NCBI GenBank assembly: GCA_964497975.1
Contig: CAZCFO010000009.1
Span: forward strand, 1-21,854
Direction: 5' to 3'
Length of the DNA: 21,854 bases
Source: JABFSS01 sp964497975
Lineage (GTDB): Bacteria; Patescibacteriota; Gracilibacteria; Peribacterales; Peribacteraceae
Below, one piece after another: positions 1 through 5,702 of the stretch. A program made the translations under genes and the position numbers. Position 1 is the stretch's first letter. Each line of letters opens with the position of its first letter. A model generated the notes under the pieces. The model saw only the letters and a program-made list of their open reading frames with translations, searched no databases and was not told the DNA's origin.

Positions 1-170
1 AAGAACGTCTGGAGCGAGCCGGTGGAGGTGCGGAAGTAGTTGGCGTCGAAGAAAGACTTGAGCGACCCCGTGGATGTCCGCAGGTACAAGCCGTTAAAGA
101 AGGTCTGGAGCGAGCCGGTGCTGGACGACACGTAGCGGTTATCGAAGAGGGTGCGCAGGGCGCCGGTGGA
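1..170 (-). repeat. 48-bp tandem repeat in the surface gene
   Basis: About 3.5 units with a 48-bp period, visible as the recurring gtctggagcgagccggtg-type segment near 7, 55, 103 and 151. Each unit encodes 16 residues: STGALRTLFDNRYVSS, STGSLQTFFNGLYLRT, STGSLKSFFDANYFRT, then a partial copy. The array continues beyond the window. Confidence 0.85.
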
Positions 171-1886
171 GGTCGCCAGGAATCCGCCCGCGCAGGAGAG
201 CGCTCCGTTGCTGGATGTCTGGATCGTCTGACAGGACACGAGGGACTTGAGCGTTGCGGATCCGTCGAGAACAAAGGAGCCGGAAGCGAGAAGATTGCGG
301 GTGGCAAAGACCGTGGATCCCGAAACCGTGCCGAGCACCTCAAGTTTGGTCTTGGCGGCATTGCTCGTGCCGAGGGCGAGATTGCCGAGGAGGTAGTTGG
401 CCGCGGAGCCCTGTCCCATGATCTGGAGGGTTGCGCCGGAGAGGATTCCGCGGACGGCGGCGGATCCGCGGAGCGTCGTCGCGCCGGCAACCTGGAGGGT
501 GCCCGAGGAGGTGAGATTATCCTGCGCATGGAGCACGCGGCCCGACATCACGCCGCCGATTTCGAGCAGGATGCCCGCGTCGGCGGAGCCGAGGTTGGTG
601 TGGCCGCCGCTGACGATGAGCAGGCCGCCGGTCATCGTGTCGCCGCCCTGCTCCACGTACCGTTCGTCCCCCGCTTCCTGCGAAAGTCCGGTTCCCGTCG
701 CGTTATCGACGCCGCAGATGAGGTTTCCGTTGGCGTCGGTGTCGATGGAATCGCAGTTGGCGAGGCCGCTGACGATGAGCGACGAGCCGCTGATCGTTCC
801 GCCCACGTCGAGAAGCGCGGTCGGGTTCGTTTTGCCGATGCCGAGGTTGCCGAGAATGTAGTTGGATGCGGACTGTCCCATGATGCGGAGCACCGCGCCG
901 GAAATGGTTCCGTTGACGGTAAGGCTTCCCGACATCGTGTCGCCGGACGCGTTGACGTAGATGGGATCGGCGGCGTCCTGGTCGAAGCCGGTCGTCGTGT
1001 TGGTGACATTGGTCACATTCGTGATGTTGTTGACCGTCGTGCCGCCTCCTCCCCCGCCGCCGCTGCCGCCGTTCCCTCCGCCGCCGCTGCGGCGCGGCGC
1101 GCCCCCGGTATCGCCGCCGCCCGAGTTGGGCGCGGTGCCGTGGTCACCCGTGGGGTCGCCGGGCCTGCGGCCGGTGCTCCGCGCGGGGCCTCCGTTGCGG
1201 ACAACGTCGGACGGGAGGTCGCTCCAGACGGCTTTGCCGTTGCGGAAGATGACGAATTTTCCTTCGCCGGGCTCACCCCACACATTGAACGACGAGGCCA
1301 TGAGCGTCCGGTGCTCGATGATCGTGCGGGATTCCGACCCTGCCGGGGCCGCCGCGCGGACGGCCTCCTGCTGTGCCAATGCCTCCGCCCTCTGCGCCCG
1401 GCGCAATGCGACGCGCTTGCCGGTGACCGTCTCAGGCCGGGCAAACCAGTCGGGAGCGGCTGAGCCGGACGGGGGAGCGGCGACCGCGACGTGAAACTCG
1501 ACCGACGAAACGGACGAAGACGATGCCTGCTCCGCGACGGGAATCACGGACGCGGTGAACCGCTCGTTGCCCCGGAGGACTCCCAGCATGAGAACCGAGA
1601 GGACCGCGAGCGCGGCGCCGGGCTTCACCGGGAATGCAAACCGCTTCGGCGCGGCGGCGTGCGCGACCGTCTCCGCGACCGGAGTGACTGTCGCCGCCGC
1701 GGGGAGAATTTCCTTCGCGGAGTACGCCGCGATGTGGCGCTGGACCTGCGCGCGGGAATACCCCGTGACGACCTGCAGGTACTGCCGCACGAGACCCCGG
1801 TCTTCTCGGGAAAGATGTTCGTAACCGACATGCTCCAGGGCGGCGCGGACCCACACCTGTTTTTCGGACCGCGAAACACCCGTCAT
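1..1886 (-). CDS. Large repetitive surface protein with transposase-like HTH N-terminus (3' end outside window)
   Basis: An open frame runs from the start region to the window edge with no stop, giving at least 628 residues. From ATG 1886, residues 5-55 (SRSEKQVWVRA...RGLVRQYLQVVTGYSRAQV) look like the N-terminal helix-turn-helix of IS-type integrases (pattern RGLVRRYLE..TGYSRAQ). A short hydrophobic segment at about 89-105 (PGAALAVLSVLMLGVL) should anchor the protein in the membrane, with the rest outside. A Gly-rich linker follows (about 1040-1140), then a TNVTNVTN stretch, tail-fibre-like units (GDTMSGSL, GDTMTGGL, GNLGIGKTNP), and finally 16-residue repeats STGSLxxFFxxxYxRT at the window edge. 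The start is uncertain: ATG 1886 has GGAG 5 nt upstream; GTG 1964 lies in the same frame and would add 26 residues; the frame closes at a TGA at 2032-2034. The role is probably a surface adhesin or fibre. The domain similarity is from memory. Confidence 0.8.
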   Translation of the reverse strand, partial: MTGVSRSEKQVWVRAALEHVGYEHLSREDRGLVRQYLQVVTGYSRAQVQRHIAAYSAKEILPAAATVTPVAETVAHAAAPKRFAFPVKPGAALAVLSVLMLGVLRGNERFTASVIPVAEQASSSSVSSVEFHVAVAAPPSGSAAPDWFARPETVTGKRVALRRAQRAEALAQQEAVRAAAPAGSESRTIIEHRTLMASSFNVWGEPGEGKFVIFRNGKAVWSDLPSDVVRNGGPARSTGRRPGDPTGDHGTAPNSGGGDTGGAPRRSGGGGNGGSGGGGGGGTTVNNITNVTNVTNTTTGFDQDAADPIYVNASGDTMSGSLTVNGTISGAVLRIMGQSASNYILGNLGIGKTNPTALLDVGGTISGSSLIVSGLANCDSIDTDANGNLICGVDNATGTGLSQEAGDERYVEQGGDTMTGGLLIVSGGHTNLGSADAGILLEIGGVMSGRVLHAQDNLTSSGTLQVAGATTLRGSAAVRGILSGATLQIMGQGSAANYLLGNLALGTSNAAKTKLEVLGTVSGSTVFATRNLLASGSFVLDGSATLKSLVSCQTIQTSSNGALSCAGGFLATSTGALRTLFDNRYVSSSTGSLQTFFNGLYLRTSTGSLKSFFDANYFRTSTGSLQTF

Positions 1887-2004
1887 CGGGACTCCGTCCG
1901 AGGCGTTATCCAGGTAGTCCCGGATGCCGTCGATCAGCCGGTGGGGAGGGGTGGTCGGGAACACGGTGTGGATGTGGGTGTCTGTGGTTGAATTTTTTCC
2001 AGAT

Positions 2005-2016
2005 GAGCCCGGGCTC
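2005..2016. repeat. 12-bp palindrome GAGCCCGGGCTC, copy 1
   Basis: Perfect palindrome just downstream of the predicted surface-gene promoter, so it would lie in the 5' UTR of that mRNA. The same 12-mer occurs at 3327-3338 and 4187-4198. Copies 1 and 2 also share the following GTTT when read on opposite strands. Confidence 0.7.
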
Positions 2017-2037
2017 GTTTGCTCCGCAAATCACATA

Positions 2038-2066
2038 ATTATAGCAGAAATGACGTTTCTCGACAA
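2038..2066 (-). promoter_or_regulatory. Sigma70-type promoter for the surface protein gene
   Basis: On the minus strand TTGTCG (2066-2061) is followed after 17 bp by a perfect TATAAT (2043-2038). Transcription would start near 2031. The leader is then about 67 nt (to GTG 1964) or 145 nt (to ATG 1886), unlike most genes here. Confidence 0.7.
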
Positions 2067-2102
2067 CGTCAGAATCACGGCCGGATGGCAAATCTGCTCC
2101 CC

Positions 2103-2141
2103 GGAATTAAGCGTTTAAATAGCGTTTAAGCGCGGAATTCC
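2103..2141. other. Short repeats and possible hairpin after the S41 gene
   Basis: GGAATT at 2103-2108 is complementary to AATTCC at 2136-2141. Between them AGCGTTTAA occurs twice (2110-2118 and 2121-2129). It lies just past the S41 stop and may be a 3' structure; there is no clear U-tract, so a terminator call is not supported. Confidence 0.3.
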
Positions 2142-2150
2142 ACGACCTCA

Positions 2151-3452
2151 TCACGGAACCTGTTTTCCGGCAGGTTTCCGGCCCAGCAGCACCTCGACTC
2201 CGGCGGTGAGCTGCGGATCGATTTTCCAGTCCCACGGGGCGCCCACGTCCGGGGGGGTATCCGTCGGTTTCCGGGGTGCGATGTCGACGTCCGGATGCAC
2301 GCCTTCCTTGCCGAGATTTTTCCCCTTCGGCGTCAGCCACCGCGCGACCGTCACGCGGAGGCTCGCGCCGCCCGGAAGATCGAGCACTTCCTGCACGGTC
2401 CCCTTCCCGAAACTCTTCTCCCCCACCACCGTCGCGCGGCCGTAATCCTGGAGCGCCCCGGCGACGATCTCGGACGCGCTCGCGGTCGCCTCGTTCTGCA
2501 GCACGACGAGCGGTGTGTCGGGGAAGAGCACGCGGCCGTTCACCTGCTGCGTGTCGGGGCTGCCCTGGCGGTGCTCCACCGTGACCACGGTTCCCTGGGA
2601 CAGGAAGAGCGACGCCAATTCCACGGCGCCGTCCAGATAGCCGCCGCCGTTGTTGCGCAGGTCGAGAATGAGGCCGTCGACGCCGCGGGACTTGAATGAC
2701 TCGAGCTCCTTGCGCATTTCGGTGATGGAGCTTTCGCCGAACTGGTTGAGCGCGGCGTAGCCGAACGTTTTGCCTTCCGTTTCGATGAGATGCGATTCGA
2801 CGCTGGGAATGTGGATCGCCTCGCGGATGATGGTGAATTCCAGCGGGCCGCCCGTCAGCGCGGACGCCTCCCGGCCGATGCGCAGTTTGACCGGCGTGCC
2901 CTTGGGGCCGCGGATATGGCTCACGACGTTGCCCAGGCTCCAGCCTTCGACGGACTGGCCGTCCACTTCGAGGATCGCGTCCTTGGGCTGCAGGCCGGCG
3001 CGTTCGGCCGGCGAGCCCTTGATGGGCGTCACGATCATCACGAGGCCGTCGCGGAGCGCCAATTCGGCGCCGATGCCCTCCAGATTGCCGGCCAGGCCTT
3101 CGCGGAAACTCTCGTTTTCCTTGGGGGTCATGAACACCGTGTAGGGGTCGCCGAGCCCGCGGACGAGGCCCTCGGCGGCGCCGTACACAAGAGGCGTCAC
3201 CTGCACCTTTTGCGGATCGATGTAATGGGAATTGAGTTCCTCCCACACCTCCCAGACGAGGGACATGTCCACCTGCCGCTGCGGATCCTGCACCGTCACG
3301 CCGCTGGCCGAGGCTCCCGGCGAAACGAGCCCGGGCTCGCCGCCGATGCGAACGCGCGGCTGCGAGCGCTCATGGAGTGCGCCGAGCTGGAATCCCGCAA
3401 GGAGGATCAGCAGCGCCATCGCCGTCCGGAATGTCGCCTGTCGCGCGGTCAT
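2151..3452 (-). CDS. S41 family C-terminal processing peptidase (CtpA/Prc-like)
   Basis: 433 residues, a normal length for a carboxyl-terminal processing protease. Residues 8-25 (FRTAMALLILLAGFQLGA) form a signal anchor, so the enzyme should act outside the cytoplasmic membrane. A PDZ domain spans about 120-205 (GIGAELALRDGLVMIVTPIKGSPAERAGL). The peptidase core follows, with LILDLRNNGGG at 261-271, Ser325 in ATASASEIVAG, and Lys350 and Gln354 in GEKSFGKGTVQ; these match the Ser/Lys/Gln triad of CtpB-type enzymes. An upstream in-frame ATG at 3527 would add 25 residues before the anchor. The start at 3452 is preferred because a promoter-like TTGATG-N17-GATCAT ends 6 nt before it and the anchor is then correctly N-terminal. 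Family members trim exported proteins; no substrate is evident here. Confidence 0.93.
   Translation of the reverse strand: MTARQATFRTAMALLILLAGFQLGALHERSQPRVRIGGEPGLVSPGASASGVTVQDPQRQVDMSLVWEVWEELNSHYIDPQKVQVTPLVYGAAEGLVRGLGDPYTVFMTPKENESFREGLAGNLEGIGAELALRDGLVMIVTPIKGSPAERAGLQPKDAILEVDGQSVEGWSLGNVVSHIRGPKGTPVKLRIGREASALTGGPLEFTIIREAIHIPSVESHLIETEGKTFGYAALNQFGESSITEMRKELESFKSRGVDGLILDLRNNGGGYLDGAVELASLFLSQGTVVTVEHRQGSPDTQQVNGRVLFPDTPLVVLQNEATASASEIVAGALQDYGRATVVGEKSFGKGTVQEVLDLPGGASLRVTVARWLTPKGKNLGKEGVHPDVDIAPRKPTDTPPDVGAPWDWKIDPQLTAGVEVLLGRKPAGKQVP
3327..3338. repeat. 12-bp palindrome GAGCCCGGGCTC, copy 2 (inside the S41 gene)
   Basis: Part of a 14-bp palindrome (3326-3339). In the S41 frame it encodes Glu-Pro-Gly-Leu at residues 39-42, in the linker between anchor and PDZ domain. 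Confidence 0.7.
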
Positions 3453-3458
3453 GCGGGA

Positions 3459-3487
3459 ATGATCGATGATCGGCTGCCGGGCATCAA
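3459..3487 (-). promoter_or_regulatory. Predicted promoter of the S41 peptidase gene
   Basis: Minus strand: TTGATG (3487-3482), 17 bp, GATCAT (3464-3459), 6 nt, then ATG 3452. The vanW gene has the same hexamers and the same spacings. A transcript would begin at or next to the start codon. Confidence 0.5.
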
Positions 3488-3556
3488 GGAACTTTGGCAT
3501 ATTTCCGGGGGGAAATGCGTTGAACATTCGCGGAAGATGATTGATGATTCTTCCGC

Positions 3557-4168
3557 ATGGCAGTGCGCAAATCCCCGCAGGCAGGCATCCGGCGCCAGAT
3601 GCCCATTCTGGAAATTGTCACGCTGATTCCGGAAGCCAAAAGCGTGCTCGCGGAATACGGTCTGCACTGTTTCTCGTGCGCGGGAAGCGAGTTCGAAACG
3701 CTCGCCGAAGGATGCGCGGGTCACGGATTTTCGGAGGAGCAGATCGACGAGCTTGTGGATGATCTCAATCAGATGCTGGACCAGATGCCCGCACGCCCGG
3801 AAATGCTCACCGTGACTGCGGCGGCTGCCGTCGCCATCGGGAAGATTGCAAAAGACGAGCAGCGCGAGGGGGAGGGGTTGGCGGTGATCGCAGATGCTGC
3901 CGGAGGATTTTGCATGGAATTCCGTCCCGAGCCGGACGCCGCAGACCGCACGTTCGCTGCGCCGGAGGAGCCCGCCGTCCGGGTCTTCGCGTCGCCGCTG
4001 ACCCTCAAGCGCATCGGCGGGGCGACGATCGACTTCCGGGACGGGCGCTTCAAACTGGACCTGCCCGAAGATGCCCTCGGAAAGGGGTGCGGATGCGCAG
4101 GGGGTGCCTGCGGATGTGCGCAAGGAACGTGCGCCTGTGACGATAAATCAGCTCCTGCGGCCAAATGA
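3557..4168 (+). CDS. DUF1858 - HesB/IscA-like fusion with CxC-rich tail
   Basis: 203 residues from ATG 3557; ATG 3599 (MPILEIVTLIPEA) is an equally possible start that trims 14 residues. Residues 15-76 match the DUF1858 pattern (LAEYGLHCFSCAGSEFETLAEGCAGHG), with CxxC at 38/41. Residues 84-180 resemble an A-type iron-sulfur carrier (LTVTAAAAVAIGKI...GATIDF...GCGC). The first cluster cysteine of IscA (in CSGF) is missing: the equivalent stretch reads AAGGFCMEF, with Cys119 four residues later. The end carries three CxC motifs (178/180, 185/187, 192/194). Both parts suggest metal or Fe-S binding, but the changed cysteine means normal carrier function cannot be assumed. No isc/suf genes are nearby. 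Confidence 0.8.
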   Translation: MAVRKSPQAGIRRQMPILEIVTLIPEAKSVLAEYGLHCFSCAGSEFETLAEGCAGHGFSEEQIDELVDDLNQMLDQMPARPEMLTVTAAAAVAIGKIAKDEQREGEGLAVIADAAGGFCMEFRPEPDAADRTFAAPEEPAVRVFASPLTLKRIGGATIDFRDGRFKLDLPEDALGKGCGCAGGACGCAQGTCACDDKSAPAAK

Positions 4169-4183
4169 GCCTGAGGCGAAGCG

Positions 4184-4201
4184 GATGAGCCCGGGCTCAT
4201 C
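4184..4201. repeat. 18-bp perfect palindrome containing copy 3 of GAGCCCGGGCTC
   Basis: GATGAGCCCGGGCTCATC has no central spacer. It lies 15 bp after the stop of the upstream gene and 10 bp before the -35 of the next gene. The position suits an operator for a dimeric protein; with no T-run, a terminator is less likely. Confidence 0.7.
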
Positions 4202-4211
4202 GGCGGAAAGT

Positions 4212-4241
4212 TTGACAATACCGACGAGTCTGACATTTTAT
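4212..4241 (+). promoter_or_regulatory. Promoter of the PD-(D/E)XK-like gene
   Basis: Consensus TTGACA (4212-4217), 18 bp, TTTTAT (4236-4241), then 9 nt to ATG 4251. The palindrome at 4184-4201 is directly upstream. Confidence 0.5.
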
Positions 4242-4250
4242 CGGCTCTCC

Positions 4251-5051
4251 ATGGAAACCCTCTCTACAGAATCCGATGAAATGCCCCTCTTGCAGGAGCC
4301 CACGCTGCTGCAACGGGAGCTGAGCGCGATCCTGCACGCCCAGAATGCAAGCCTGTCCATACCCGATGGCATTGAACCCGTCGTTGGCAGAAAAAAATTC
4401 TGGGGCTCCGTCCGGAATGCTTTCAATTGCGACCCCGACTTTCTGGAGGCGGAGAAAAACAACAATACGGAAAAACAGCGCAGGTTATTCCGCGGGAAAA
4501 TAACGGAAATCGTCGGCCAATATCTGCTGACGCACGCGATGGACCAATCGGCGATGCACAAGGAAGCAGCCGCCATAGAGGAGCGGCAGGGCGAAATCCT
4601 GCCGATGGGCCGCGGATATTGGCGCTTCCTGCGACCGCAGAATATTGAAATCTATTCCCGGGAGTCAGATGCCCGGCGCAGGCACAAGCCCAAAGCGGAG
4701 CTGGATATGATCGTCGTGAACGAGGACGGAACCGAGATGTGCCTGGTCGATTTTTGCTCTTCGATCCGCACGATTCGCGCCAAGGCGAAAAAAGAAGCTG
4801 CCAATCTGCCGACAGTGCGGCTGCTCTGCGAAGAGCATAGCCTCCTCGTGAAAAAGCTGCATGTGACATTTTGCGACGGCACGGCAGACGCCGAGCCCCG
4901 CCAATTATCGTGGAAAGGACAGCCGATCGAAGACTGCCATCTCGTCAAAGTGGTGGGAAAGGACATCGTCCGTCATGTGCATGCGGCTGCAATTGCCTCA
5001 TGGGAAAGCGACAAAAGCTTCAGAAGCTTTCACGAAGCATTCATAAGGTAG
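4251..5051 (+). CDS. Unknown protein, possible degenerate PD-(D/E)XK nuclease-like fold
   Basis: 266 residues. ATG 4251 is chosen because a TTGACA promoter lies just upstream; the longer frame back to 4071 overlaps the previous gene. I do not recognise the family. The order of elements resembles a PD-(D/E)XK domain: Glu86 in a helix (RGKITEIVGQYLL), Asp152 in AELDMIVV, then LVDFCSS, where the usual (D/E)xK would be Asp167-x-Cys169, so the catalytic lysine is absent. Lysines 178, 180 and 181 follow in a basic helix. There is no signal peptide or membrane segment, so it should be cytoplasmic. The stop is 9 nt before the RNase HI start. The fold assignment is a hypothesis. Confidence 0.6.
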   Translation: METLSTESDEMPLLQEPTLLQRELSAILHAQNASLSIPDGIEPVVGRKKFWGSVRNAFNCDPDFLEAEKNNNTEKQRRLFRGKITEIVGQYLLTHAMDQSAMHKEAAAIEERQGEILPMGRGYWRFLRPQNIEIYSRESDARRRHKPKAELDMIVVNEDGTEMCLVDFCSSIRTIRAKAKKEAANLPTVRLLCEEHSLLVKKLHVTFCDGTADAEPRQLSWKGQPIEDCHLVKVVGKDIVRHVHAAAIASWESDKSFRSFHEAFIR

Positions 5052-5054
5052 AAT
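5049..5054 (+). promoter_or_regulatory. -10 element for the RNase HI gene
   Basis: TAGAAT overlaps the stop codon of the upstream gene and lies 6 nt before GTG 5061, the spacing expected for a leaderless transcript. No good -35 is visible. Confidence 0.4.
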
Positions 5055-5060
5055 GAGCGG

Positions 5061-5645
5061 GTGCTTCGACTCCCCGCCTCCCTCGAACGCCGACTGCAGG
5101 AAATGTTTCCGAAGGCGCGCGACCGGGAGCGTTTCGTGGTGGATGTGCTTGAGGAGGCATTGATCAACGGGCCCGCCTCCGGCGCGCAGGACACCCTGCT
5201 GCCGGAAGCCATCGGCGGGACGCTGCACCTCTTCACCGACGGCGGCTCGCGGGGGAATCCCGGCCAGTCGGCCATCGGCTGCGTGCTGGTGGATCCCGCG
5301 CAGGGCATCACGCTCAAGGAGCACGCCGAGCGCATCGGCATCGAGACCAACAACGTCGCCGAATACCGGGCGCTCATCGAAGGGCTCAAACTCGCGCTTG
5401 CGTACCAGCCCAACCGGCTCGTCTGCTACCTGGATTCGGAACTGATCGTGAAGCAGCTCAACGGCGAATACCGCGTGAAAATGCCCACGCTGCAGCCCCT
5501 GGTGGAGGAGATCCGGGAGCTCGCCCTGCAGTTCTCCGACGTCGTGTTCACGCACATCCCGCGGGAGGACAACTGGCGCGCGGACGCGCTGGTGAACAAG
5601 GCGCTGGACGAAATGCCGGCCCCGGCGTTCAAGCGGCCGGTTTGA
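5061..5645 (+). CDS. Ribonuclease HI family protein
   Basis: 194 residues, GTG start. It should hydrolyse the RNA strand of RNA-DNA hybrids in the cytoplasm. The four acidic catalytic residues are present: Asp60 (FTDGGSRGNPG), Glu101 (NNVAEYRAL), Asp125 (YLDSELIV) and Asp175 (NWRADALVN). The HxPRExNWRAD form and the lack of the basic protrusion fit the short RNase HI-like subgroup (YpdQ/Rv2228c-like) more than E. coli RnhA. About 50 residues precede the RNase H fold and include a charged helical stretch (SLERRLQEMF...FVVDVLEEALI) of unknown role. It may be cotranscribed with the upstream gene (9-nt gap) or expressed from the TAGAAT just before its start. Confidence 0.92.
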   Translation: MLRLPASLERRLQEMFPKARDRERFVVDVLEEALINGPASGAQDTLLPEAIGGTLHLFTDGGSRGNPGQSAIGCVLVDPAQGITLKEHAERIGIETNNVAEYRALIEGLKLALAYQPNRLVCYLDSELIVKQLNGEYRVKMPTLQPLVEEIRELALQFSDVVFTHIPREDNWRADALVNKALDEMPAPAFKRPV

Positions 5646-5667
5646 GGAAGAGAACATCGCGACTTTC

Positions 5668-5696
5668 TTGATGATTGCGGGGGGATCGTTGATCAT
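5668..5696 (+). promoter_or_regulatory. Predicted promoter of the VanW gene
   Basis: TTGATG (5668-5673), 17 bp, GATCAT (5691-5696), 6 nt, GTG 5703. This is the same architecture as upstream of the S41 peptidase; the 3' half of the spacer is also similar (ATCGTT versus ATCATC before GATCAT). Confidence 0.5.
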
Positions 5697-5702
5697 GCCT
5701 TC

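Noticed and set aside
528..1463. 311-residue open frame on the plus strand
   Set aside because: Lies opposite the surface protein gene, whose repeats and domain order show the minus strand is coding.
1906..2091. 61-residue open frame before the surface gene, possibly leaderless at GTG 2034
   Set aside because: Although a GTG follows the TATAAT, the frame is short, His/Pro-rich and overlaps the surface gene in another frame; probably the 5' UTR.
4184..4201. Rho-independent terminator
   Set aside because: The palindrome has no loop spacer and no following T-run; an operator-like site is more consistent.
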